Below are positions 11,268 to 22,924 of a stretch of 64,000 bases of DNA, in pieces (position 1 is the stretch's first letter; the number at the start of each line of letters is the position of its first letter). The notes under the pieces are model-generated. The model searched no databases. It saw only the letters and a program-made list of their open reading frames with translations, and was not told where the DNA came from. The position numbers and the translations under genes are program-made. The DNA is taken from the NCBI GenBank assembly GCA_028554755.1, contig JAPTOF010000016.1, forward strand, positions 6,733,001-6,797,000. Reading direction: 5' to 3'. This stretch comes from Cordia subcordata. Lineage: Eukaryota; Streptophyta; Magnoliopsida; Boraginales; Cordiaceae.

Positions 11268-12541
11268 TCCATTCTTCCGATTTGTTTTGTTTCTCTCTAA
11301 CATGTACAGAGATGGTGTGGGGAATTCGGGCATGTTGGAGCGACGAAACAACCGGTGGGTACACAATATTACGTGGTGGTTCAACTTCAATGCCTATATC
11401 GACGAGCAGATAAGAAAATTTCATTATGAAACGAACAAATGTATCATTGGAAGACAGTTCGGACTTAAAAGTTTTCGCCTCTCAAACTCTCCTTTCTCTG
11501 TTTCAATCTCCGTCTCACACCTTGGCTTACTACATTACATGAACTAGTATTTTTAGGATACAGAAGATGCTAATCCCTGTGGCAAAGTGCATCTAGAATA
11601 CGGATTATACCTTATAGATAAAAACCTGAATTTGCGCAAATTGGAGAAGTTCGTGAACCGAATTGTCTTTTTACTGCATAGGTCATAATGGTTCTCATTA
11701 TTATTTACCCGTTATTATAATCTGTTGTTGTCTATTTATTTTATTCTTGGTTCTTGGTCAGCGTTCTTCACATTCAAAAATGTGAACTTTGTATATCAAA
11801 AATTGATAGTGCCATTAATGTACATATATACCCAAAGTTTATTCTTCTTATGGATATTATATCCGCACACGTGTTTGGAATGTTCTAAGTTTATGCAAGC
11901 CAGAATTATAACGTAACTATCATGCTTTTTTAATTCTTCAACCAATAGTTAATGTGGGTCAATAATTTGTCTCTTTAAACAAATTTTCTGAGTAGTATTA
12001 TTGTAATATTGCCTACTCCCTTTTGGTTTTTCCCCTCTATATATATACTGCAAAATTTGCTAATAAATACTAGTATTCTATACGATTGCCTTAGCTTGAC
12101 TCTAGAGTTACCTAACATGAGACAATTTGATGATCCCAAATTTTATTTTTTAAATAATTGCTAATCATAATTTTGTATTATAGTAATTTTGATAGAGGAT
12201 TGAATTAAATAATCTCTACCACAGGATTATTGGAAATCAACAAATTATTACAACCCTGGTTTTTATAATGTTTAAACAATATTGGGCAAATTATCACCAC
12301 TTTAATATTTTGAAAACGCACTATATCTTGTTGGATTTGAAATTTTCTTAGTTACTAGTGTCTTTCAATGACTAAAAAGTGAAATCTTATTCATCCATAT
12401 CAAATTAGATAATTGAGAGTGACAAAAAAAAAAAACAAAGAAAAGGAAGTGAATGTAAAGAGGAAGGAAGTTAAAATTTCAAAATACATGGTTGAGGTTG
12501 ATTCACTAGTGATAGGAATGAATAAGATTTAATATTACCTC
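11268..12541. other. 3' flank of the MATE gene and intergenic DNA
   Basis: The MATE 3' UTR lies at the start, with no gene further on. Short open frames at 11197-11547 and 11725-11916 are shadows of the MATE end or AT-rich chance frames. No terminal repeats noticed. Confidence 0.5.
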
Positions 12542-12544
12542 TTA

Positions 12545-13019
12545 GAGGACATTTGGATTGGCTTATAAAAAACTACTTAAAGGACTTTTAGCTTTAAGTG
12601 GCTTTTTTTTTATTGTCAGCTTTAAGTAATTATGTGTTTGAATAAAGTTGTAGTTATAAAAATAAGTATTTACATGTTTGATTAAAGTGGGTTGAAAAGT
12701 AAGTTATATAGTTAAAATAACTATTAAGGACATTAAAATAGAATTTAAAAAAGTAAGTATAAGATAAATGAGTAAAGATATTTTAATGATAAAAATAAAA
12801 AGGTAAGGATAAGATAGTAAATGATTTGATCAAACTTGTTTTTTTTCAAGTGCTTAAAACCATAAAAAATAAAAGTTGGGGTTAGGGAGTTTTTTATTTT
12901 CTATTTAAAGCTATTTAAAAAAAAGTATATTTTTAATTAAAATAAATACTTTCGTTAGCTTAAATTAGACTTTAAGCAAGTTTGACAAAAAAAAAAAAAA
13001 AACCAAACCAAACACCCTC
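12545..13019. mobile_element. MITE with TTA target duplication (copy 1)
   Basis: The left end, GAGGACATTTGGATTGG after TTA (12542-12544), mirrors the right end, CCAAACCAAACACCCTC before TTA (13020-13022). The 475-bp interior is AT-rich and non-coding. TTA (TWA) targets and G-rich ends with a TTTGG core fit PIF/Harbinger Tourist-like MITEs. A 120-bp relative lies at 21462-21581. Confidence 0.7.
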
Positions 13020-13022
13020 TTA

Positions 13023-13424
13023 GTCACTTGAAGACACTAGCATCTAAGAGAGAATCTAAGTCTATATATTGTCTCCACCTTAGCCTCGATGCATGAGAAA
13101 TAGTATAATAAGCACGTTATTGTTGTTACGATCTTAATTTTTTTCTAAACAAATCATGTGACAAATAAGAATATGTTGTAACAGTCATAAGTGCTTGACA
13201 AATAGTATAACAAGCACGTTGTTACGATCTTGACTTTTTCTAAACATAACGTGTGACGTGTAAGTATTCGTTGTAGCACCTGTTGACTGAGAAATCAGGC
13301 ACAAAACAATTGGGTGGACGATTCAAACTTTGACAACTGCATGCTGCCGACGTGCGGGACAAAACCGACCACATACATCTTAATCTGCATTTCAATCTCA
13401 TTGAATCTTTGAATGAACCTATGT

Positions 13425-13459
<35 letters not shown>

Positions 13460-14538
13460 CCTGAATCTTTATGGGTCACAAATAGCTTACCTCGATTTGG
13501 AATATAAAGACTCATCCAATGGATTCTAATCAAATCTAACACTGCAAAATGCCTTGACCTAGAAGCCACGGCATGTAAGTTGTTGCTCAACTTGTCAAAA
13601 GTGCTTACCAGTCTACTCCACTATTATAGTTAGCCCATTTTTCATTAGTCATGCTAAGTGCTTTTCTCTTTGAAAAGTATTAGTTATATGCTTTATAGAA
13701 TGAAGATTCTTCGTACCTGTTCCTTAATAAGTCAACCTTTTACAACTACTTAAAATGACCGATTTAGAATTCTATTCATATATTTAAAAAGACACATTTA
13801 AAATCGATAAGAACTATAAACTACTATTATATACATATATTCAATCCGTGGTAATGAAGTATGTATTTATTGAACTTATGGCAAATAAAATGTTTTCAAC
13901 TAAGTCATATTTGGTAAAACTTGTTTGACTGATAAAATTATTCAGAAACTCATACTTGTGTATGAGGTTAGCATGAACCAAATCCCCTAACTCATAAATT
14001 TTGATGGTTGACCTTAGTTGAGTTGGTGTTTGTTTTTTGTAGTATTTTTATAATGACAATACTTATGTGCGCAACATATGAAAGAACTTAAAATATTATA
14101 TTAGGAGTTAAAATGATTTTAAAGATCAAAATTAACTTGGTATTTTGTACAAAGGAATTTTATCCTATCTAATTCACTAATTTGTGAGAAAAATGCTGAA
14201 TTTTTGTTTTTGGAAAAACAGTTTCAATGGGGATCTCTGAAATAGATGATTGGTTGATAAAGGAATTTTTCATCATAATTTTCAGTATGACTAGTTGAAT
14301 ACTGCGTCCAACATAACTTGCGAATGATATTAAAATACCGATTTGCTCGTTGAGACCTAATTTTGTCTTCATAGATTTTTCGAGATAATGAAACAAAATG
14401 AGTGAACGCTTTTATTTTTCTTTGTTGAACTAGTATTACTTGGGAGTAGCCTAAACATAACTTCTGATATTTGTACCATGATTATTTACAATAATTGCAT
14501 GTTAAAAGTACAAAAAGAATTTGCTAAATAATAATGAA

Positions 14539-14539
<1 letters not shown>
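13023..14539. other. Intergenic DNA with microsatellite
   Basis: No gene recognised. It includes a short duplicated segment: 13107-13160 and 13204-13262 share 'AGTATAA(T/C)AAGCACGTT' and 'ACGATCTT...TTTTTCTAAAC' words. It also includes the (AT)n at 13427-13456. Confidence 0.5.
13427..13456. repeat. (AT)n microsatellite
   Basis: Thirty bases of uninterrupted AT dinucleotide, likely polymorphic. Confidence 0.9.

Positions 14540-14612
<73 letters not shown>
14540..14612. repeat. Long (AT)36 microsatellite
   Basis: About 73 bp of pure AT, the longest dinucleotide run in the window. It is followed 30 bp later by a C-rich tract (14645-14682), an unusual pairing. The length may be unreliable in assembly. 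Confidence 0.9.
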
Positions 14613-14615
<3 letters not shown>

Positions 14616-14644
14616 GCTTCACTTAAGCTGGGAAGGGTTGCCTC

Positions 14645-14690
14645 ACCCCCCCACCCCCACCCCCACGCCCCCCCCCCGGGGGCGCGGGGT
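14645..14690. repeat. Poly-C / GC-rich tract
   Basis: CACCCCC units run into a pure C run and then GGGGGCGCGGGG, so the end can fold back on itself. Composition is sharply unlike the surrounding AT-rich DNA. Homopolymer length may be unreliable. Confidence 0.7.
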
Positions 14691-15135
14691 TGGCCTGTGT
14701 TGGCTCATATTTGACATACATCTTTTGTTGGTTTAAACGAGTAAATAATACGTCCAGCAGCATTAGGCCCATAATTCAGTGGTCCAACCTCAGTCCATAT
14801 ATGCTGATAAATTTCAATTCTAACAAAATGAGTCAATTTTTCCAGCCAAGTCAATTGAAATTACTTCAATCTTTTATTACTTATTTGTTTTTTTTTTCTT
14901 TACCAAAGAAGTAAATATTATTAACATATGAAGAATTTACAATGATTTACGATGATGCTGATACCCAAAAAAAAAAAAAAAGCTAAAAATCTATATATAC
15001 AGGAATATGTGAGCCTTCAGCATGAGGCAAAAGCTAAACAGATTTAAGGAGAAAAAGGGAAGATGAAAAGAGAAGAGGTCAATCTCACATCACTTAATAA
15101 GAAAATTTTTTTTATTTGTTTGTCAAAGATTATTT

Positions 15136-15290
15136 CACTACTAGAAATAAGACTTTTAACGACCGCTAAATATCTGTCACAAAATGTTAACTTTCGCAAC
15201 AGCTAGGCATCAATATTTTAGCCACTGCCGTCCGGTTGCTAATTTGACTAAAAACAATCGCTAAAGAATAAAACAGACTTTTCTAAATTT
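15136..15290 (+). mobile_element. CACTA (En/Spm) transposon terminal fragment
   Basis: The segment starts CACTACTAGAAATAAG, the hallmark terminal sequence of plant CACTA elements, followed by ACGACCGCTAAA- and CAGCTAGGCAT-type subterminal words. No matching TTTCTAGTAGTG right end or transposase lies downstream, so only one end survives. The right limit is approximate. Confidence 0.6.
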
Positions 15291-17857
15291 TGAATCATTG
15301 ACTATCTTTATCTCTTTTTTTCTTTCAACTATGCAAAGAAACCACTCTCGATTGGATCATATCAGATCATAATAAGATTGTAAAAAATCTCAAACTAGAA
15401 CGATGCACACCCATGTAATTTGCAAGTTAGTCATGCACATTTAATATATCCATCGTTTCTTATAGAGTTTAATTTACAAAAAGTAAAATTCCAAATGTCA
15501 TGCACAATTAAACATAATATCTTGCTTTAAAACACAAGGTGTGAAGAATAATCTTTTCTCGAACTTCAAGCATAAAGTGAACCAACCTAGTTGAAAGGAT
15601 TATGAGCTTTCACACGAACCTTATGATTGCTAATATGTTGTTGGAATAGCAATTGCAAATTGTTACATTGTGAAGTACCTTTTATAATTAACACCATCAT
15701 TGACCAAAACAAAATGCACTATTTGTTGCTCCAAAGTTTGGTGGACAAATAAGTAACTTTTTGTGTTTAAACGATTCTACTTTTAGAATTCTATGTACGG
15801 TTTATTATAAATATTATTCGATTTTTTACTTTCTGAAAATTATCTTAGAATATGCTCTTACACTATGAGATTTATGACTTGGGTTTGTTCTAGTGTGACT
15901 TTCTCCAAAATGCTGTTCTCGTCACAATCAAAGGTGGATCCAAGATTTTCATTGAGCGGGAGGATTATAATCACTCAATTTATGTTCATATATAAGTATT
16001 CTTTTTCAATTTTAGTGAGAGCTAAATTAATCTTTTACCTAGAAATATACACATTCTCCAAAAAAAAAAAGTGACCTCGACTCATTTTTTAATAGTTTCG
16101 CCTTGAAAGTCAATATAAATTAAAAAAAATAAAAATAGAAAGAAATTTGGTTTGTTCGTTGGAATAATTTAGCCATTACATATTTCTCAATCTTTCAGCC
16201 AATAGCTATGCAACAAATGGCTGAGCATCTCCAAAGAAATTGTAAGTGCTCTTTGCTCCCTTGCAAGGCTAACTCAAACTATTGGCCAATTTCTATTGTT
16301 TCTTTACTTCAAAGCTACCTAACTACAGAATTTTCTTCCTTTTTTTATTTTTTTGAAAGCATACTGAAGAATCAATTTGTGTCTTTTTGCTACCAAACAT
16401 TATCTTATCCCGTGGTTGCAAAGTATGAGGAATCTCACTTTGGCCGACCCATGAAAATTCTTCCAACATTTGAGTTGATAGACCTAACCAAGATCATATT
16501 AGTTACGCGTTTTTTTATATACACGTCTTGAATAAGGACATGTAAATTAATATAAATTACTTTTTGATGAGTTAACAATCTTTTATACTTACAATATAAA
16601 TATCACACAATAGTATGAAATCGGAGTACTTGTGATCTTCCAACTAAGTGTTTGGGTAAAAATAATTGCAATACCTAACAATTCCCTCTTTGTACTTGCA
16701 CTTTTCTTTTGTGGGGGTAAAATCCTATGCTTGCATTTCACTTCATCCATTAAGAAAGAACTGTGCTATACATAATTATCTATATTCGATGATCTAAAAA
16801 TTGTATTATTCCAAACTCACAACGAGTATTACTACATATTATTATCCTTTCATTCATTCTTTATAGAATAAAAATTTTATCGTATAAAAAGATATTTAAT
16901 ATCCGATACACGAATTTTTATTATATTACTCTTCTTTAATCTACACGTGAATTTGTAGTTGCCCGTGAACTTTTAATCTTGGTGTTGTTTTTAATGCTTT
17001 GCAGAAATATTCGAGGAACAATAAAAAAGTTGCAAAGCAAGTGGCATCAAAATGATTAAATTAACACATTATTTTCAAATCATGGTCTCCTTAGTCAAAA
17101 GTCTCCTTTTCGCGTGTGATGTTATGATTATATTTGTTAAACAATACTAAAAGATTATCCTTCTTTTGGCCAATCACTTTTGTTTATCATGTTGTGACTT
17201 AAGAAACATGAAAATCTATATGCTTCCAGATCAAGAAATATTTACAGCCTCCCTAAAATTAAATAAAGAGCAGGTCACTGGCCACAATAAACAAGAAGTT
17301 CAATTTGACGGTCGGCTCCTTTTTTTTTTAATCTTCGTAACGTTATGAGATAATTCAAATCAAATAAAAAAAAGGTGGAAAAGATAGCTGCTCGAGCGAG
17401 TACTTTTTCTTGGAATCTGTCATTCCAACATCCTTAGGGCCATTTCAATTTACATAAAACATATATTTGTCAGCTCATTTTTTTTTATACCTTTATAACA
17501 TTATGAGATAATTCAGAATTGGTACGAAGAAGAAGGTGAAGAGATAGCTGCTCAAGGGAGTACTTTTTCCTGGAATTTACGTACAACATACCAAAGTAAA
17601 ACCTATCAACTTCTATATATGATTAGGAGCTTAGAAGGCCAAGCACATTAATCTTCTAACATGGAGATGAGATCAAAGGAGCACACATATTCCAAGTACA
17701 GAAAAGAATCAAGTGGAAGAAACCAACGTGAATAAACCTGAAGAAATGTTAAAAAAATCTTGTGCACCATCCTGTTACATTTCTTCACAAACTTACTCAA
17801 GTAGAACTACAATTATGTACCAAGAACTAGTATAATGTGCTACTCCATTTAGCAGAA
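15291..17857. other. Intergenic DNA between the CACTA scrap and the BAG gene
   Basis: No gene recognised. Open frames such as 16208-16531 have no family features. 17330-17400 and 17490-17570 are diverged copies of one segment (shared words TTATGAGATAATTCA, GATAGCTGCTC and GAGTACTTTTTC), a partial tandem duplication of about 160 bp. Confidence 0.5.
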
Positions 17858-19140
17858 TCAAAATGTTTCCCATTTTGTTGTCACCACAACTTGCCCTGGA
17901 ATATCCTCAGCCCAATTTCCCAGCCCCCTCTGGTCTGGCTTGTCTTGAGCATGTATTGGCACCTGACCGGTGAAAATTTTCCGATGCTGCTGCAATGGCA
18001 GCTTAGCACCATGGCTGCCAAGGCTGGAATTTCTTATCTTCAACACATCAAGATTCTCAATGTACTTCTGCACTCTTATCACCTGCAGATCATGATAACA
18101 GCTAACAAAATTAGTATCACCGCATAATGTAACACGAAAAAGTCTTAACCGAATTCAGTGATCATATCTCTACCTGCATTCTCCTCTGCAATTTCACATC
18201 CCCATCCGCAGCTATGCCATCCAATTTAATCAGTTGTGTCATCAAAAGCTCAATCAAAGTCAATATCGATTTTTCTGTCACTTTCTTGCCACCATAGATG
18301 TCCATTTCTATAAATGCAACCTAGCCAGGTTCATCAGAAGCACATTTTAATTCCATTGCAGGATTAAATTTGAAAATATGCTGCAACAAAATAAGTACCT
18401 GCTTTGCTAGTTTATCAACTTCAACTCTAATTGCTGCAATATCTTTTGATGCCTTCTCCATCTTAGTATTTCTACGCGATTCAAGACCCCGCCTTTGTCT
18501 ACTAATTTCATCCTCACTCAACACAAGTTTTGATCCATCCTTCACCCCAGCAACATCAAGAAACAATTTTGAATCCCTTTCTTTGTCCTTGTATATCAGC
18601 TTCTGATCCTGAGGATGCAATCCAGTTGGCCGTGCCAACATTTTCTTCAAGTCCCCTGTACCCCAACTCCACTTTTATGTTGATGATCCATGTGATAAAC
18701 AAAAAACATATAGAACCATAAGGATGTTGTCATGCCCTGAGCCCCTGCAACACCAGTCACACTCGTGGGGCTGGGGTCTGGGCACCGGGCATGACAAATG
18801 TAAATGTTATCACACCGCGAGCCTCTATAACACCAGTCACACTCACGGGGCCGGGGGTCTAGGCTTAGGGGCATGACAAATGTAACTTACCAAAGCTTGC
18901 TTGAGAACTGATGTTGACTTCATGATAAGATGATCCATACTGGACTCTGACTTTAATGGTGGGAATTGGATTGGCACTTCGATTGGCATCTGAATTTCTC
19001 TTCTGCACTAACATGCCCCCTGGTCTAACCTCCCATCCTGCTGCAGCCTTAGATCCACTGACTCCACCACCTCCGCCGCCTTTCGCCGGAGACAAAGTCC
19101 CAGAAGCCTTAGGCTTCATTCTAAGCATGTTGCTATTCAT
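17858..19140 (-). CDS. BAG-family co-chaperone (ubiquitin-like + BAG domain), four exons
   Basis: Exons on the minus strand: 19140-18891, 18655-18399, 18320-18174, 18082-17858. All junctions are GT/AG and the frame closes on TGA at 17858, giving 292 aa. Residues 1-60 are a low-complexity N-terminus with a Gly run. Residues 61-130 form a ubiquitin-like domain ('TIKVRVQYGSSYHEVNI', then 'GDLKKMLARPTGLHPQDQKL' across the first intron). Residues ~145-225 form the helical BAG domain, ending 'VKLQRRMQ/VIRVQKYIENLD', and the tail ends 'VVVTTKWETF'. This is the layout of Arabidopsis BAG1-BAG4, which bind the Hsp70 ATPase domain as nucleotide-exchange factors in stress and proteostasis. The first ATG is followed soon by two in-frame ATGs; I chose the longest. 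Intron 1 holds a GC-rich duplicated unit. Which BAG paralogue it is cannot be decided here. Confidence 0.93.
18728..18885. repeat. Duplicated GC-rich unit in BAG intron 1
   Basis: Two ~75-bp units share ACACCAGTCACACTC, GGGG(C)TGGGGTCT-like words and GGGCATGACAAATGTAA. The first is bounded by a perfect 10-bp inverted repeat, TGTCATGCCC (18728-18737) and GGGCATGACA (18787-18796). The second unit abuts the splice donor at 18889-18890. It may be a small inserted element that then duplicated. Confidence 0.7.
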
Positions 19141-21461
19141 GGTTTAGAATAGACACTGTGATCAATGCAAAGAAAATGGTAGCTTGACAAATCTAAAACA
19201 CCAAGAAATGTCGAAAGGTTGACAAAATCTTGTTTTTTAAGCTAAGAACGAAAAATTGACGAAGTCATGATGTTTTTTTATGTACATTAACACATCTTTG
19301 TCACAAATCAAGAAGCAACAAAACCGGTTTTTTAAATGCTTTATTCTGTCTTAAGTCAAAAGAATGAAATTTCAGGGAGTTCTTCAAAAGAAGCTTCCTG
19401 ATTTTGCACATAACGAGATTTTCGTACACCCGTTACGACTTTTACTATATAAATATGTTGGAGAAAGGGTGGAGGAAGATACAAGAAAGAAAAAGGAGTG
19501 GCCAAGAGACGGCGGGGGTGGAAGAGAATATTAGTGCTTTTCTACATAAGCAAAAGAAAGAGTATGAAGAGAAAATTTTTGCTAGAATTTTTGCAATTGT
19601 TTTATATGATATCAAAATGTACACATCAAATTACGTGGAATGAGATACAATCGGAGAAGCCAAAAGGGCTTATGTTCTGCATTAAATAGGTATGATGGAG
19701 ACCAATAAGGCTAGTTCTTTGGCCTTAATTTATTTATTTTAGATTCTTGGAACACGGCTTCTATATTTAATCATTTTGTGTCCACCCATATGGTCTTCAT
19801 AATCTTATGAGATTTTTTTTTTTGGTTAGGTGTGTGAGATGTTTTTGTTAGAGAAAAGGAATAGTGAAAGTGACACTAATTAAATTATTCCAACTTGCAA
19901 TTATTAGAATAATTATTTCTGGCCACTCAAACGAAATGGAAAATTAGATGGGACCTTTATATAATGAATAGATACAACAAAAATCATATGATATTGATTC
20001 TTTTTTTTTTTTTTTGGACAAAATTTTTGAAGGAGGAAAAAGAAAGCCCTTTGAATTTCCTCTTATTGACAAAATTAATTTTCTATTAAATGCAAGCCAT
20101 GTGATCAACTTCAAAGGATTAGTGTTTTAATAAAGTTTTTAGGGATTAGGGTATTAGCGGAAAAACCTACTCATTTTTCGAAATTGAATTAGTTAAAAAT
20201 TAATTATATATCTTTGGATTAGTCTTAAATTTTGTGTTTGGCTAACTTGAAAGTTGAGTTATACTTTCCTATATAAACAAATTTATGTGATAAAAAATTT
20301 TGGCAAGCGCGAGGAAAAAAAATGTATAGCAACGTGGAGAAAGCTGCATTTATTCTTTCTAACAGGTCAAGCAAATAGCTTAAGAGTTGGCCATCATATA
20401 TGTGCAAAAGAAATTATTAAGAAAATATATGTACTAGTTGTAGAAGAAAGGGTTAGGGATAAGCTGAAAGAATATCCTCAATAAAGATTAAAAAGAAAAA
20501 GGAAAAAGCTTTGAGGGGGTTTCGAGGAATTTCAATCGACATTGCTTCATTCATTAAACATTACTCGTATCAAAGATTGTAATTACCATTTTTATCTATG
20601 GCCAGAATATTTTTCGGAAGTCCTTAAACTTATATCAAAATCTAAATTTTTCAAAGTGATATTGCGAAAAAGAAATACGGTTCAAGTTAATCCGCTGTCA
20701 GACTTATTGAAATTAGCCCAAAAAAGAGATGTATCTCGTTGGTTGTCACATATATCATTTTGCATATGTCTACCAATATGCAATGACTTGGTTATGTTGA
20801 TCTTGTGATCAATATCTAAAAGAATCTGCTTTATAATTTTTAAAGATAAGAAATAATGATATGTTCCTTTTAATTCATCACAAAAACAGGATATAAGATC
20901 TTTGTCTTTGGTTAATATGTCACCATTTTTATATATTTATTGATAAAAAATATAATAATAAAATCTCATTGTTTCCCTCCCCCTTTGCACTTGAGAGAAA
21001 AAGTTGCTGCAAAATTGTGAGGTTTTATGAGGCAACCATTTAGAAATTAAAGAAAAGTATACTTGAAATCATTTGTTAAAGAATTGAAGCAACTTATATT
21101 GGCTTGATGTACGTGATTCTTTGATCGTATGAACAACATAAAGATAGACTTCTGTAATTTTATCCATGACTTCACAAAATTCAATTATGGCTAATTTGTA
21201 GTCATTATCAAAGCCACCAACTCATACATGAGAGTTATCTTCTCTCACGTGAAATGAAGTATTGGCACAATAGTAACGTCTTAGATTACCTAACAATCAC
21301 GAATTTGAACTGTGAAAATAATTTCTCATATTTTATGTATAATATATCAGAAAATGAGTTTGACCATTAACCAAAATTTGTGCAAATTGAAAATTTTCCA
21401 TATCGAACTATGTTTTTATTTTCTCTTATATGTCATGTAGCTATCTAGAGACTCATATTTA
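19141..21461. other. BAG upstream region and intergenic DNA
   Basis: The BAG promoter should lie in the first few hundred bases, but I see no convincing TATA box. No gene recognised beyond that; frames at 19404-19643 and 20542-20808 lack family features. Confidence 0.5.
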
Positions 21462-21581
21462 GAGGGTGTTTGGTTTTGCTTATTTTAGGTACTTATAAGT
21501 ACTTTAAAAAAAAATATCTTCTCACATGTGTTTACTATTTAAGTGTTTATAAGCATCAAAAAAGTAAAGCCAAACACCCTC
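21462..21581. mobile_element. MITE with TTA target duplication (copy 2)
   Basis: GAGGGTGTTTGGTTTTGCTT at the left pairs with AAGTAAAGCCAAACACCCTC at the right, flanked by TTA at 21459-21461 and 21582-21584. At 120 bp the interior keeps 'TACTTATAAGTACTT', a palindrome. The ends match copy 1 at 12545-13019. Confidence 0.75.
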
Positions 21582-22103
21582 TTACAGGAAGATTCATTTG
21601 CCTTCTTGTCCAATGGTTATGTAGATCTTTGTTATGAAAAGCACTGAGTAATTCTTGAGTAATCTGTTCATAATCTTATAATTTTATAATGTTATGAAAA
21701 AAATAAGAAAATATTGAATTTTACATTTAACTCCTATTCAAAAAAGCATTAAATAATTCTTGAATTATAATTTTATAATATTATGAGAAAAATTAAAAGA
21801 TATTGAATGTTACATATAGGGATGTTCATTGGAGATTATCCTGTTCAAAATAGATTATTACTGTCTTCTCAAAAGAATTTTGGAGAAAAAAAATTTTCAC
21901 CAAATTTTGCACAATTCCCCATTGGAAAGTACAATTTGGATAATAAGAAAATTGGGCAAAACCCCTAAGGGAATTGACATCTCCAATTTAAGAAAATACA
22001 TTAAAGGTAAACACACATTAAAAATATATACACTAAACATATACTCGCAAAAAATAAATTGTTTATATTTTTCCCAAAAAATTTTTTTCATAGTTCAGTT
22101 GTC

Positions 22104-22585
22104 AAGGACCCTACTCTTGGCCCCAAGCCCGAGACCCATTCCGGACCCCCAGGTCCTAGACTCAGCACCCTGGGACCCTACTCCTGGCCCTCAATGCCTC
22201 GAGACCCAGCCTGGACCCTTGGGTCCTTGCCTCGTGCGAGGGCCTCCAGCACCACAGGACACTAGGGGTGGTGCGCAGGCCCTCGGGACCAAGGACGTAG
22301 CTCGGGCCTTGGGTTCCGGCCCCCTGCACTCGAGACCTTGCTCTTGGACCCCAGCACCCCGAGACACGGTTCTAGGCCCTCGATGCCTCAGGACCCTCTG
22401 AGTCCCGCCCCTAGTGCCTTGAGACCCTGCTCTTGGCCCCCGGCCCAGGCCCTACGTAATTCGGCCCAATACCCAGGACACAGCTCTAGCCCCCGGGTCC
22501 CGACCCCAGCCCCCAACGTCCATGTCCATGGAGGCCCCCCGGCACTCGAGATCCAGCCCTTGGCTCCCCGGGGGCTGAGGCACAA
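22104..22585. repeat. GC-rich minisatellite (about 480 bp)
   Basis: Irregular units of roughly 30-40 bp contain GAGACCC, TGGACCC, CTTGGCCCC and GGTCC words. GC content is far above the flanks, so the switch is abrupt at both sides. It yields a long Pro-rich open frame that looks like a repeat artefact. Confidence 0.8.
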
Positions 22586-22710
22586 TGTGTAATGTGTGTA
22601 GTGTATTAAATGTGTGTAGTGCGTGTAATGTGTGTAATGTGTAGTGTGTGAAATATGTGTAATGTGTGTAGTGTTTGTAATGGATGAAGTGTGTGTAGTG
22701 TGTATATTCA
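22586..22710. repeat. TG-rich minisatellite (TGTGTAATG/TGTGTAGTG units)
   Basis: About a dozen irregular units of 8-13 bp follow the GC-rich block directly, inside the same hAT-like element. Confidence 0.8.
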
Positions 22711-22924
22711 GTTTTTTAAAAAGTTGGTCTACTTAATTTTGGATAAATTGAATAATCTCCAAAATTTAGAATTTTATCCAATCTCCAACTTTTTTTCTAG
22801 AGAAATTCCCCATATCCATTTTTTTTTTCTCCAATTAACCATTCTCCATATCCAATTTCCTCAAACTCTAAAAGTTGGAAAAATTATTAGGGTTCTTCAA
22901 TGAGTGAACACTCCTAATTACATC

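Larger units (their letters stand above)
21817..22916. mobile_element. hAT-like non-autonomous element with GC-rich cargo
   Basis: The left end TAGGGATGTTCA (21817) and the reverse complement of the right end, TAGGAGTGTTCA (ending 22916), match at 10 of 12 bases. Flanks GTTACATA (21809-21816) and ATTACATC (22917-22924) form an imperfect 8-bp target duplication, as expected for hAT. Both arms contain AT-rich 'TTGGA(G/T)A'-type words in inverted orientation. The centre is a GC-rich minisatellite followed by TG-rich repeats. No transposase is present. Confidence 0.55.

Noticed and set aside
16208..16531. 107-codon plus-strand frame
   Set aside because: No conserved domain, low-complexity Phe-rich middle, and no promoter or splice context.
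18647..18874. Minus-strand frame in BAG intron 1
   Set aside because: It crosses the intron between two well-supported exons and consists of the GC-rich duplicated unit.
21829..22592. Long Pro/Gly-rich open frames in the GC-rich block
   Set aside because: They arise from an irregular minisatellite lacking stop codons in several frames; no signal, domain or splice structure supports a gene.
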